DNA of 64,000 nucleotides from Flavitalea plasmicola. Its GTDB lineage: Bacteria; Bacteroidota; Bacteroidia; Chitinophagales; Chitinophagaceae. Location of the stretch: positions 402,956 to 466,955 of the forward strand of contig NZ_JAUOTO010000003.1 of NCBI RefSeq assembly GCF_030546645.1, in the 5' to 3' direction. This document shows, in pieces, positions 1-8,040 of the stretch. The notes beneath the pieces are model-generated. The model did no database searches and had not been told where the DNA came from. It worked only from the letters and a program-made list of their open reading frames with translations. The number at the start of each line of letters is the position of its first letter. The stretch's first letter is position 1. A program made the position numbers and the translations under genes.

Positions 1-316
1 GGGGTACTTCCCTTCTGCTGTCGCCGCACCAGGTACCCAAAAAGACGATCAGATGTTTGCCCGCCAGTCCTGCCCGGAGCCTTGCTGCTGTTATCGAGTC
101 GATGGGGTAGGCATCGTAGCTTTTCATGAACCAATCTCTATACGGCGGCTGTTCCAATCTTTCCCGCGAGGTCTTACCTAATAATTGGGGATTCCCATGC
201 GCGTCATTTACTTCGAGGTTGGCGAATGCCGGTCCCTGGGGGGACAGCTGATGATGGCAGGAGATGCACAGAAGGGTATAAATAAATAAGGCTATATATG
301 AAAATGAAGGCTTCAT
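1..316 (-). CDS. Thioredoxin-fold lipoprotein, C-terminus cut off by window edge
   Basis: Reading leftward from an ATG at 316 gives 105 codons with no stop before the window edge, so the protein is partial. It opens with a hydrophobic signal ending in LCISC (Cys 20), a likely lipoprotein signal. Near residue 93 it enters a beta strand followed by GTWCGDSRREVP, the active-site turn of thioredoxin/TlpA-like proteins, with one Cys where CxxC would usually be. Members of this fold in Bacteroidota act in the periplasm on disulfides or peroxides; with a single Cys the chemistry here is uncertain. The small ORF at 401-739 lies just upstream on the same strand. Confidence 0.6.
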   Translation of the reverse strand, partial: MKPSFSYIALFIYTLLCISCHHQLSPQGPAFANLEVNDAHGNPQLLGKTSRERLEQPPYRDWFMKSYDAYPIDSITAARLRAGLAGKHLIVFLGTWCGDSRREVP

Positions 317-400
317 AATTAATGAGTTTTTAATAAATAGGCGCGCATAGGCGCAGGCACAGGAAGCCTCGCCCAAACCGCGAAAATTGTTGTAGTCACG

Positions 401-739
401 TCAAATAAATAAGGGAAAGAAGACGTTTCCCCGGGGAGGTTGGAAGATGGCTCCGGTATGCCCGGCAACGACCAGGTATGATTTGTCTGCGCTGCCTGGA
501 AGGAGCAGGCCGATGGCGTCGTCGGGAGACGGCGATGCAAGGGCCATGAAAATTTCCTCAGGCCTTGGCTTGAAAACGGAATTTTCCGTGCTGTGCTGTT
601 TGTTCGTTGTGCTCGCTTCGGGGACCTGTTTCTGGCAATCGCAAGCCAGGGCGGGCGAAGTGGACAAAGGAGTGATGCGGCAGGATTGATACTGCAGGAT
701 CCTGCCGTAAAGGAGCAGCAGCCAGGATAAGAGCGTCAA
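401..739 (-). CDS. Small hypothetical exported protein
   Basis: A 112-codon leftward frame opening at a TTG (739). No ATG is available near the N-terminus and the frame is open a little further upstream, so the start is uncertain. The N-terminus is a hydrophobic signal-like stretch (TLLSWLLLLYGRIL), followed by a CDC motif, a polar middle and a tail containing GAIFQPPRG. Small Bacteroidota envelope proteins of the DUF6660 kind often end in a similar aromatic-Gln-Pro-Pro tail, but their Cys/His-rich centre is missing here. Function is unknown. Overlapping frames at 447-689 (+) and 558-764 (-) look like shadows. Coding status is not certain. Confidence 0.35.
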   Translation of the reverse strand: MTLLSWLLLLYGRILQYQSCRITPLSTSPALACDCQKQVPEASTTNKQHSTENSVFKPRPEEIFMALASPSPDDAIGLLLPGSADKSYLVVAGHTGAIFQPPRGNVFFPLFI

Positions 740-841
740 TATGGAAAAGGTCGTCCTCAGGCACTCTAATATAACATTACTTTACCAATTTGTTGCGCTA
801 TTTTTAACCGTTAGAAATTAGAAATTTGAAAAATATCCATT

Positions 842-1567
842 ATGAAGAAAATTACCTCCGTTGTTTTGTTATCCCTTTGTTCTTTTCTTATGGCAGATGC
901 GCAGGGCCTGCTGGGTGGCGCTAAAAATGCATTGAATTCTTTAAAAGGTGGCAAGAGCGGATCTTTAAGCTCGGATGACATCGTAGCCGGCTTGAAAGAA
1001 GCTTTGTCACAAGGGGCTAAGAAGAGTGGCGATAAGCTTTCGGCCGTGGATGGATTCTTTAAGGACGCAGCCGTAAAGATCCTTCTTCCTCCCGAAGCAG
1101 CGAAAGTGGAAAAAGCTTTACGCAGCGCAGGCTTCGGCAAGCAGGTGGACGATGCCATTCTCAGCCTGAACAGGGCAGCAGAGGACGCCGCAAAATCCGC
1201 CGCACCCATATTTTTAAACGCCATTAAGGGCATGAGCGTGCAGGACGGTGTAGGTATCCTGAAAGGACCAGATACCGCCGCAACTTCTTATCTCCGTAAA
1301 TCCACGACGACACAGCTGACAGCCGCTTTCCGTCCCGTGATCGATACGTCCCTGCAAAAGACGGGCGCGACAAGGTATTGGAAGACGGTGTTTGAAACTT
1401 ATAATAAGCTTCCCCTGGTGTCGAAAGTAAATCCGGACCTGTCCTCTTATGCCACGGGCAAGGCCATGGACGGCGTGTTCTACTATGTAGCGCAGGAAGA
1501 AAAGAATATTCGTAAGAATCCGGCGGCCCAGGTCACAGACCTGCTGAAAAAAGTATTCGGTAAATAA
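842..1567 (+). CDS. DUF4197 family protein
   Basis: 241 residues starting with a cleavable signal peptide (MKKITSVVLLSLCSFLMADAQ), so exported. The rest is a mostly helical DUF4197 domain: a Gly-rich start (GLLGGAKNAL), DDIVAGLKEALSQGA near residue 50, the AAEDAAKSAAPIFLNAIKGM segment near residue 110, and TATSYLRKSTT...L...FRPVI after that. Length and layout match the family, whose biochemical role is unknown. It is a single-gene unit: the ORF upstream is on the other strand and a strong hairpin at 1595-1630 follows. Confidence 0.85.
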   Translation: MKKITSVVLLSLCSFLMADAQGLLGGAKNALNSLKGGKSGSLSSDDIVAGLKEALSQGAKKSGDKLSAVDGFFKDAAVKILLPPEAAKVEKALRSAGFGKQVDDAILSLNRAAEDAAKSAAPIFLNAIKGMSVQDGVGILKGPDTAATSYLRKSTTTQLTAAFRPVIDTSLQKTGATRYWKTVFETYNKLPLVSKVNPDLSSYATGKAMDGVFYYVAQEEKNIRKNPAAQVTDLLKKVFGK

Positions 1568-1594
1568 TATAGGAAGGAAGACGTAACTTCGCCG

Positions 1595-1630
1595 CAGGCC
1601 CCGGCAGCATCCCTGATGCTCCGGGGCCTG
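1595..1630 (+). terminator. Hairpin terminator after the DUF4197 gene
   Basis: The arms CAGGCCCCGG-C-AGCATC and GATGCT-CCGGGGCCTG pair over 16 bp with one bulged C and a CCT loop. There is no long T run after it. The hairpin contains an in-frame ATG (1616) that would otherwise extend the following methyltransferase, which argues for the later start at 1643. Confidence 0.65.
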
Positions 1631-1642
1631 TATCATTGGTGT

Positions 1643-2596
1643 ATGCAACCAGAAAAATTACAGATGTTCCGGAACAGGCTGACGAAGACCTTCCGCCACA
1701 CTTCCCGGCTGGCGGGACGCCAGTCCGTCTCCTGCTACCGTATCTACGACCACGACCTGCCCGAGTTCCCTTTTTGCATCGAGTTGTATGAGGATAAGGT
1801 CTACCTGGCGGAATACCGTCGCCGGCATGGCATGACCGAAGAAGAACATGAAGCCTGGCTGGAGTCCTGTCTGCCGGTGATCAGCGAGATACTAGGCATC
1901 CCCGACGAGACCATCTACTGGCGGCAGCGGCAGCGCAAGGCCGGTAGACAGGGACAGTATGAAAAGCTGGCCAGCGAACAGGAATTTTTCGTGGTGAAAG
2001 AAGCTGGGCTTTCTTTCAGGGTCAACCTGACGGATTACCTGGACACGGGCCTTTTCCTGGATCACCGGATCACCCGTGGCATGGTGCGGGAAGCGTCGAA
2101 GGACAAGAAAATGCTGAACCTTTTCTGCTATACGGGCTCCTTCTCGGTTTACGCGGCCGCGGGAGGCGCCGTTCAGGTGGACTCGGTCGATCTCTCGAAG
2201 ACCTACCTCGGCTGGGCTGAAGAAAATATGGCCCTTAATAAACCTGGCAGCGGCCAAGGCCCGGTGTGCAATTTCATTCACGCAGATGTTAAACAATGGC
2301 TGGATGAAGCGCCTGCCGGGTTTTACGACCTGGTAGTGATGGATCCGCCAACCTTCAGTAACAGTAAAAGGATGAAGGATTTTCTGGACATACAGCGCGA
2401 TCATCCGGAATTATTGAATAAGACCCTCCATGCCATGAAGCCGGGCGGACTGTTGTTCTTTAGCACGAATTCCCGGAAATTCCAGCTGGAGGCGGAGAAG
2501 ATCGCCGCTTCATCCATCAAGGACATTACCAACGCTACAACCCCTTTTGACTTTCAGGGCAAATTATTCCGCTGGTGCTATAAGATCACGAAATAG
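1643..2596 (+). CDS. Class I SAM-dependent rRNA methyltransferase, RlmK type
   Basis: 317 residues from ATG 1643; an upstream in-frame ATG at 1616 lies inside a terminator hairpin and is unlikely. The N-terminal part resembles the PUA-linked region of RlmI/RlmK-type enzymes. The catalytic Rossmann part shows LDTGLFLDHR, then motif I LNLFCYTGSFSVYAAAGGA, the acidic strand VDSVDLS, and motif IV VVMDPPTFSNSKRM. This corresponds to the C-terminal half of RlmL, which makes m7G2069 in 23S rRNA; many bacteria carry it as a stand-alone protein. The substrate here is inferred from family only. Its stop lies one base from the stop of the convergent M28 peptidase gene. Confidence 0.85.
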   Translation: MQPEKLQMFRNRLTKTFRHTSRLAGRQSVSCYRIYDHDLPEFPFCIELYEDKVYLAEYRRRHGMTEEEHEAWLESCLPVISEILGIPDETIYWRQRQRKAGRQGQYEKLASEQEFFVVKEAGLSFRVNLTDYLDTGLFLDHRITRGMVREASKDKKMLNLFCYTGSFSVYAAAGGAVQVDSVDLSKTYLGWAEENMALNKPGSGQGPVCNFIHADVKQWLDEAPAGFYDLVVMDPPTFSNSKRMKDFLDIQRDHPELLNKTLHAMKPGGLLFFSTNSRKFQLEAEKIAASSIKDITNATTPFDFQGKLFRWCYKITK

Positions 2597-2597
2597 A

Positions 2598-4094
2598 TCA
2601 GTTCAACGGTATATCCCTTTTCAGCATGTCGTTACGGTTGGCCATCTCCCAGGCGGTGTAGAACACCAGCCGGGCCCGCCTTTCCATCAGATCATAGTTG
2701 ATCTTGTCGGGTGTATCCGAGGGACGATGGTAATCCTTGTGGATGCCGTCGAAATAAAAGATGATGGGCACTCCCTTGCGGGCGAAGTTATAATGGTCGC
2801 TGCGATAGTAAATGTGCTGCGGGTCGGAGGGGTCATTGAACTTATAATCCAGCTCCAGCTTAATGTGCTTTTTATTCTGGGCCTCGCTGATCTTCTTCAG
2901 ATCCGAGCTAAGTTTGTCGTCCCCGACCACATATACGTAGTTCGTGGAATCTCCTTTCTTACGATTGGGATCGATGCGCCCGATCATATCGATGTTCAGG
3001 TCCACCGTCGTTTGCTCCAGGGGATAAGCCGGATGCTCCGAGTAGTACTCTGATCCCCAGAGGCCTTTTTCTTCCCCGGAATTGGCGAGGAAAAGAATGC
3101 TCCGCCGCGGACCTTTACCGTCAGCTTTGGCCTTTGCAAAGGCTTTTGCCAACTGCAGTATACTGACCGTGCCGGATCCGTCGTCATCGGCGCCATAATA
3201 GATGACGCTGTCCCGTCTGCCCAGATGATCATAATGGGCGGAGAGCACGACAAACTGATCTTTCAGGTCGCTGCCTTCCAGCAGGCCCAGTACATCGCTG
3301 CTGTGTTCGGCGACGATGGTTTTTGCAAAGTCCAGCACCACGTCGGCCTGGTAGGTCCCTGTTTGGATCCTGCCGGATGTGGCGGCCTCGTAATCTTTGC
3401 CCATGATGGCCTCCGCGACCTTATCAGAAATAAAGAATGTATTGGGCAGGATGACTTTCTTAAAGCCATTCAGGTAGGGCGAGTTATCGGATGCGCGGAA
3501 TTTTTGTGGATATCCCTGCCGCACGACCAGTATGGCTGCAGCCCCGTTGTTCAGGGCCGTTTCCTGCCAGTTCATAAGCCCTCTTCTGCCGCCGGAGCCA
3601 GGGCGTGCGCCCCCTGGCAGGTCGGTTAGTATCAGCACGATCTTACCCCGGACATCCAGGCCATTGTAATCATTCCTCGTGGAATCGCTGAACCCGGTGC
3701 CCACAAACACTACTTCACTGCCATAGATCGTGGCAGTATGATTCACCAGGCTGAAGACGGAAAGGTCCTCGAAATTATGGAATACCTGCCCGTTGACCTC
3801 AATGGAGGCTTTTGTAAGTGAATCATGGAAGATGGGATAGTACAATTGATAACCCAGTTTATTCCCAGGCTGTAATCCCAGCGCTTTGAACTGATCCTCT
3901 ATATAGGCGGCTGCCTTTCGCTGACCTTCCGTGCCCGTCTCCCTGCCTTCGAATTCCTTACTGGCCACCTTGTACAAATGCGTTTTCAGGTCTTCCGCGG
4001 TGATGACATTGGCGAAAGGCGAGGGATCAGATATTTCCTGGGCATGTGTAAAATGGGCGCTCAGGAGGGAAAACAATAAAAAGAGGCGGTTCAT
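2598..4094 (-). CDS. M28 family metallopeptidase with PA domain
   Basis: 498 residues with signal peptide (cleavage near THA|QE, residue 18), so secreted or periplasmic. A protease-associated (PA) insertion lies at about 120-255. The zinc peptidase domain follows with all expected ligands: H287 in SAHYDHLG, D303 in GADDDGSG, the catalytic/ligand Glu pair 341-342 in NSGEEKG, D369 in NIDMIGR, and a late His in YHRPSDTPDK. M28 enzymes are aminopeptidases using two zinc ions; the exact peptide substrate cannot be read from the sequence. The gene stands alone, divergent from the membrane methyltransferase-like gene. Confidence 0.9.
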   Translation of the reverse strand: MNRLFLLFSLLSAHFTHAQEISDPSPFANVITAEDLKTHLYKVASKEFEGRETGTEGQRKAAAYIEDQFKALGLQPGNKLGYQLYYPIFHDSLTKASIEVNGQVFHNFEDLSVFSLVNHTATIYGSEVVFVGTGFSDSTRNDYNGLDVRGKIVLILTDLPGGARPGSGGRRGLMNWQETALNNGAAAILVVRQGYPQKFRASDNSPYLNGFKKVILPNTFFISDKVAEAIMGKDYEAATSGRIQTGTYQADVVLDFAKTIVAEHSSDVLGLLEGSDLKDQFVVLSAHYDHLGRRDSVIYYGADDDGSGTVSILQLAKAFAKAKADGKGPRRSILFLANSGEEKGLWGSEYYSEHPAYPLEQTTVDLNIDMIGRIDPNRKKGDSTNYVYVVGDDKLSSDLKKISEAQNKKHIKLELDYKFNDPSDPQHIYYRSDHYNFARKGVPIIFYFDGIHKDYHRPSDTPDKINYDLMERRARLVFYTAWEMANRNDMLKRDIPLN

Positions 4095-4121
4095 GGAGCT
4101 GGGTAATTTTTAAGACAAATC

Positions 4122-4129
4122 CAAATATA
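4122..4129 (-). promoter_or_regulatory. Bacteroidota -7 box for the M28 gene
   Basis: On the minus strand this reads TATATTTG, an exact match to the TAnnTTTG -7 element, 28 bases upstream of the M28 start codon. I do not find a TTTG -33 element 19-21 bases further up, so the assignment rests on the -7 box alone. Confidence 0.4.
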
Positions 4130-4157
4130 AAGTATATTCGTCGATAACCTGGCACGT

Positions 4158-4751
4158 GTGAATGCAGATCATTGGATACTATTGATGTCGTGGGGCCTGT
4201 TCGGCCTTTTGCACAGTTGGATGGCCACGCCCCTGTGCAAAAGATATGGCGCCATCCTGCTGGGAGGGCAGGGCAGGTACTACCGGCTAATATATTCGCT
4301 TCTTGCGTTACTAAGCCTGGGCGCCGTCCTGGCAGTGCAATTCTCCATCAAGAGCCGCGAGCTTGCTTCCTTTCCTATATTGAAATACCTGGCGGGTCTT
4401 GCCATTGGCCTCCCCGGCGTCGTGCTGATGATGGTAAGCATCCGGAAATATTTTGTTAATCTCAGTGGGGTGAAAGTGATCTTTGGCGAAGATAAAGACC
4501 CGGTGCTGGAACTGACGGGCATCCACACATATGTACGTCATCCTCTTTACCTGGGGACATTGGCCATGGTCTGGTCCGTGTTCCTCTTTTTTCCTTTGCT
4601 GAATAATTTTATAGCCTGCCTGGCCATTACGGTGTATACGCTCATCGGCATACGCCTGGAAGAACGGAAGCTTCTGCGGATCTTTGGCCGGCAGTATGCG
4701 GACTATCGTCGCCATACGCCCATGCTGATCCCTAGTTTTCGGCTTCGCTGA
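4158..4751 (+). CDS. Isoprenylcysteine carboxyl methyltransferase-like (ICMT/PEMT) membrane protein
   Basis: 197 residues from a GTG at 4158; the ATG at 4162 is out of frame and the first in-frame ATG would delete the first helix. About five hydrophobic helices. The C-terminal half carries the family signature: GIHTYVRHPLYLGTL near residue 120-134 and the EERKLLRIFGRQYADYRRHTPMLIP tail, which form the SAM and substrate site in ICMT/PEMT-type enzymes and in NnrU-like proteins. The methyl acceptor is unknown in bacteria of this group. Its 3' end overlaps the convergent ABC-F gene by 20 bases. Confidence 0.75.
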   Translation: MNADHWILLMSWGLFGLLHSWMATPLCKRYGAILLGGQGRYYRLIYSLLALLSLGAVLAVQFSIKSRELASFPILKYLAGLAIGLPGVVLMMVSIRKYFVNLSGVKVIFGEDKDPVLELTGIHTYVRHPLYLGTLAMVWSVFLFFPLLNNFIACLAITVYTLIGIRLEERKLLRIFGRQYADYRRHTPMLIPSFRLR

Positions 4752-6639
4752 GCTCCAGCCAACGCATTTCTTTCTCATCCAGCAGCCGGTCGATCTCGCC
4801 AATGCGAAGGGAAAGCTTTTGCAGCTCATCGAAAGGAGTGCCGCCGCTGTTGAGCCTTTCCGTCACCAGCTTTTTTTCTTCCGTCAATTGTGCGATGTCC
4901 TTATCCAGGCCCTCCAGCTCTCTTTTTTCTTTGTAGGATAATTTCCTTTTTTCGGTGGCTGCGGCCGGGGCTGGGGCGGCAGGGGGCTGGTCCGAAGAAT
5001 TGTCGCCATTGTTGCTGGTGATCTCGCGTCCGACAGACGTTGTTCCAAGATCCCGCTCTGCGGCGCGGTATTGCGAATAATTGCCCGGGAAATCCCGGAC
5101 GACGCCGTTGCCTTCCAGCACCAGCAGATGGTCCACCAGCTTGTCCATAAAATAGCGGTCGTGCGAAACAATGAGCAGGCATCCCTGGAATTCGCTTAAG
5201 AAATTTTCCAGCACCCCTAAGGTAGGCAGGTCGAGGTCATTGGTTGGCTCGTCCAGCACCAGGAAGTTAGGATTGCGAAAAAGGATGGACAGCAGATGAA
5301 GCCTTCGCTTTTCACCGCCGCTGAGCTTGGAGATATAAGTATATTGTTGTTCGGGCGGAAACAGGAAGAGATTCAGGAACTGCGCTGCGCTGAGCGATCC
5401 GCCGTTCGCGAGCGGGAATACTTCCGCAATGTTCTTTACATATTCGATTACCCGCATGTCTTCCTTGATGACGAGTCCTCCCTGCGAATAATTGCCGAAG
5501 ATCACGGTCTCGCCGATGTTTACTTTGCCACTGTCAGGCTGTTCGATGCCTTGCAGGATATTGATGAAGGTGGATTTGCCTACGCCGTTCTTGCCGACGA
5601 CGCCCAGGCGTTCCCCCTTTTTGAAGGTGTAATCAAACCCTTTTAGAAGCACTTTTTCGCCAAAGCTTTTATACACTTTCTTCAGCTCGGCGATCTTTCC
5701 TCCCAGGCGGTTCATCTTCACCTGCAATTCCACCTGCTGGTCTTCTATGCGTTGTTTGGCCTTGGCCTCCACTACATAAAAATTATCCTGCCGGCTCTTG
5801 CTCTTGGTGGTCCGGGCCTTGGGCTGCTTGCGCATCCATTCCAGCTCTTTGCGGTATGTATTACGGGCCTTGTCGATGCTGGCCGCTTCATTTTCCATCC
5901 GGGCCGCTTTCTTTTCCAGGTAATTCTCGTAATTACCTTTATAGGTATGCAGGTCGCTGCCGTCTATCTCGTAAATCTCGTTACATACGGCGTCCAGGAA
6001 ATAGCGGTCATGGGTCACCAGCAACAGGGTGACCTTTTCCTGGTTGAGATAATGTTCCAGCCATTCCACCATTTCCACGTCCAGGTGGTTGGTGGGCTCA
6101 TCCATGATCAGGAGCACGTGCTTATGCTCGAAGCCGATGTCGATGAGCGTCTTAGCCAGGGCTACCCGCTTGCGCTGTCCCCCGGACAAAGTTCCGGCCA
6201 GCTGCTGCAGGTGGTGGATGTTCAGCTTGCCCAATATCTGTTTGACCTTCGTGTCGAAATCCCAGGCATTCAGCTCGTCCAGCTTTACGATGGCGTCCGT
6301 CAGCTTGTCCACATCCCCTTCCTCACTGACCTTCTCGTATTCGCGGATGGCATTGATGACAGGATGATTATGATGGAAGATATTGTCCAGGATGGACTTG
6401 TCCTCCATGAATACAGGTTCCTGCTCGAACAAAGCCACTGTGACGTCCTTATGCACCCATACGGTGCCGCTGTCGGCCGTCTCATTGCCGGACAATATCT
6501 TCAGCAGGGTAGACTTGCCGCTGCCATTGCGTGCTATGATCGCTATTTTATCGCCCTCTTCGATGTGGAAGCTGATATTGCTGAAAAGGGGCTTAACACC
6601 GTACGATTTGCTCAAACCTTCGACAGAAACATAATGCAT
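4732..6639 (-). CDS. uup: ABC-F family ATPase, Uup-like
   Basis: 635 residues from ATG 6639 (MHYVSVEGLSKSYG); the longer frame to 6666 adds nine residues lying in a repeat. Two ABC domains with no membrane segment. Domain 1 has Walker A ARNGSGKST (first Gly replaced by Ala), signature LSGGQ and Walker B LLIMDEPTNHLD. A charged linker follows (about 240-320). Domain 2 has GKNGVGKST, LSGGE and LVLDEPTNDLD. The C-terminus (about 565-635) is a coiled coil after a Pro/Ala-rich hinge, as in Uup. ABC-F proteins act on ribosomes or, for Uup, on branched DNA and transposon excision. Drug resistance activity cannot be inferred. Confidence 0.85.
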   Translation of the reverse strand: MHYVSVEGLSKSYGVKPLFSNISFHIEEGDKIAIIARNGSGKSTLLKILSGNETADSGTVWVHKDVTVALFEQEPVFMEDKSILDNIFHHNHPVINAIREYEKVSEEGDVDKLTDAIVKLDELNAWDFDTKVKQILGKLNIHHLQQLAGTLSGGQRKRVALAKTLIDIGFEHKHVLLIMDEPTNHLDVEMVEWLEHYLNQEKVTLLLVTHDRYFLDAVCNEIYEIDGSDLHTYKGNYENYLEKKAARMENEAASIDKARNTYRKELEWMRKQPKARTTKSKSRQDNFYVVEAKAKQRIEDQQVELQVKMNRLGGKIAELKKVYKSFGEKVLLKGFDYTFKKGERLGVVGKNGVGKSTFINILQGIEQPDSGKVNIGETVIFGNYSQGGLVIKEDMRVIEYVKNIAEVFPLANGGSLSAAQFLNLFLFPPEQQYTYISKLSGGEKRRLHLLSILFRNPNFLVLDEPTNDLDLPTLGVLENFLSEFQGCLLIVSHDRYFMDKLVDHLLVLEGNGVVRDFPGNYSQYRAAERDLGTTSVGREITSNNGDNSSDQPPAAPAPAAATEKRKLSYKEKRELEGLDKDIAQLTEEKKLVTERLNSGGTPFDELQKLSLRIGEIDRLLDEKEMRWLELSEAEN

Positions 6640-6650
6640 CCCGCAAAGAT

Positions 6651-6744
6651 AAGCTACAAGCGACAAGCTGCAAGCCGCAAGCGGGACTTATTTAGGCCCC
6701 AGCGGCTTACAAAAACGCTGCTTGTAGCTTGAAGCTTGTAGCTT
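6651..6744. repeat. Long imperfect inverted repeat between uup and the yceI-like gene
   Basis: Arms at 6651-6675 and 6720-6744 are reverse complements over 25 bases with three mismatches. They are built from the short words AAGCTACAAGC and CAAGCTGCAAGC. An inner AAGCCGC/GCGGCTT pair (about 6672-6678 and 6702-6708) extends the structure toward a short loop. Likely the terminator of the yceI-like gene or a REP-like intergenic element. Confidence 0.7.
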
Positions 6745-6748
6745 GTGA

Positions 6749-7282
6749 CTACGCTTTAATGAATTCCAGCCCAACATGGATACGGACTTCGTCGCTGAGG
6801 ACAATATTGCCGGCTTCTGTAACGGCGTGAAATTGCAGGCCGAACTCTTTGCGGTTGATCTTTCCGCTGACCGTGATGCCCGCGCGGGTATTGCCCCAGG
6901 GATCCTTTATCACGCCGCCGAACTCGGCATCCAGTTTTACCTGCCTGGTAACGTCCCGGATGGTGAGGTCTCCATAAATTTCATAAGATCCGTCGTTATC
7001 CACATTTTCATATTTCGTGGCTGTGAACCTGATCTGGGGGAATTTGGCGGTCTCGAAAAAATCAGGGGCTTTCAAATGACCGTCCCGCTGCTCGTTACCG
7101 GTGGTAATGGAATTCACGTCGATGGTAAAATTGACCTTGGCTGTCGTAAAATCCTCCTCTTCCGTCTGAACGTCAGCCTCGAACTGCGTGAACTTGCCGC
7201 TGACGGTGGAGATCATCATATGCTTTACCTTGAACTCAACTTCTGAATGGGTTGGATCCAGTATCCATTTGGTTGCTGCCAT
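6749..7282 (-). CDS. YceI family protein
   Basis: 177 residues with the typical YceI start W-x-(L/I)-D-x-x-H-S (KWILDPTHSEVEFKVKH), the HLKAPDFFETAKFPQIRF core (about 69-86), GDLTIRDVTRQVKL and a final FHAVTEAG...DEVRIHVGLEF. YceI proteins form a lipocalin-like barrel that binds long isoprenoid lipids. No signal peptide is visible, so this copy is probably cytoplasmic, as in several Bacteroidota homologs. In related genomes yceI is often next to a marR gene; here marR is about 2 kb away with two envelope genes between. No copy of the TTGTATATACAA operator was seen upstream. Confidence 0.9.
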   Translation of the reverse strand: MAATKWILDPTHSEVEFKVKHMMISTVSGKFTQFEADVQTEEEDFTTAKVNFTIDVNSITTGNEQRDGHLKAPDFFETAKFPQIRFTATKYENVDNDGSYEIYGDLTIRDVTRQVKLDAEFGGVIKDPWGNTRAGITVSGKINRKEFGLQFHAVTEAGNIVLSDEVRIHVGLEFIKA

Positions 7283-7320
7283 AGTTAATGTTTAAACACT
7301 AAGTTAAGGGAAAATTGATA

Positions 7321-7350
7321 AATCCTGTCCGGGACTGCCCGGACAGGATT
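7321..7350 (-). terminator. Perfect hairpin terminator of the outer-membrane barrel gene
   Basis: AATCCTGTCCGGG pairs perfectly with CCCGGACAGGATT (13 bp) around a four-base loop. It lies between the stop of the leftward barrel gene and the leftward yceI-like gene, so it ends the barrel transcript. Confidence 0.75.
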
Positions 7351-7359
7351 GTTAAATTA

Positions 7360-7938
7360 TTATAAACCGAAGGAATAGGCTACTCTCAGCCCCAGGAAAT
7401 TTGCATAAGAACCCCCGTCGTAAAAGGAGGCGGTGCTTTCCCAACGGAAGCCGATGTCGAGATAGTTCTTCGGAGCCAGCTTCAGCAATGCGCCGATCTG
7501 AGGCGCATAGACGAATGCGGTGGATTTGTCCGCCTGCAGGTCGGACTTGTTAGCCAGGAAGGAAACGCCTGCGTCTCCCTGCACATAGAAGATATCTCCC
7601 ACGGGAAAATACTTCAGACCTGCCCTCACGGGTATCAGCTGCATATTCTTACCGCCCAGCTGCTTGAGTTCGTCCTTGATGAAGAAATTGTTGTACCCTG
7701 CGTTCACGGTGACGTACAGGCTCTGTACGATGGGAATGTCTGCCTGCACCGACCCTCCCAGATTCCAGTTGTAGCTGTCTTTAAGACTTCCAATCGGCAG
7801 TCCGACCTCGGGTCCTACGCTCAATCTGAATTCCTGTTTTGCGGTTTTGGGGGCCTCCTGCGCTTTCGCCTTTCCGGCGTACGCTAAAAATCCTAAGAAT
7901 GCTAATGCGGCTAGGCCGAGCTTGTGTTTCGTTTTCAT
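7360..7938 (-). CDS. Outer-membrane beta-barrel protein (OmpW/OprF-like fold)
   Basis: 192 residues. A signal peptide ends near GKAKAQ (about residue 26). The remainder is a run of amphipathic strands: RLSVGPEVGLPIG, NLGGSVQADIP, SLYVTVNAGYNNF, PVRAGLKYFP, FYVQGDAGVSF, FVYAPQIGALLKL, YLDIGFRWES, and a last strand ANFLGLRVAYSFGL ending in an aromatic-then-Leu C-terminus typical of outer-membrane barrels. About eight strands fit a small porin-like or structural barrel. No specific function is known. It lies downstream of the lipid A deacylase-like gene, with a 102-base gap between them. Confidence 0.8.
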   Translation of the reverse strand: MKTKHKLGLAALAFLGFLAYAGKAKAQEAPKTAKQEFRLSVGPEVGLPIGSLKDSYNWNLGGSVQADIPIVQSLYVTVNAGYNNFFIKDELKQLGGKNMQLIPVRAGLKYFPVGDIFYVQGDAGVSFLANKSDLQADKSTAFVYAPQIGALLKLAPKNYLDIGFRWESTASFYDGGSYANFLGLRVAYSFGL

Positions 7939-8040
7939 TTTTCTATTGTTTTATGGTTCTAAATACTTATCTGTTCCTGTCTGTTATTCGTCGGTCGTAG
8001 TAGTTGGTATAATCAACGATGCCGGCTGGAAAAAGTTCGG

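Noticed and set aside
447-689. Rightward ORF of 80 codons near the window start
   Set aside because: Overlaps a more plausible leftward small gene and has no recognisable features.
1616-1642. Longer N-terminus of the RlmK-type methyltransferase from ATG 1616
   Set aside because: The ATG lies inside a 16-bp terminator hairpin and adds residues not seen in the family.
5752-6732. Rightward 326-codon ORF opposite the ABC-F gene
   Set aside because: Antisense shadow of strongly conserved ATPase sequence, with a composition unlike a real protein.
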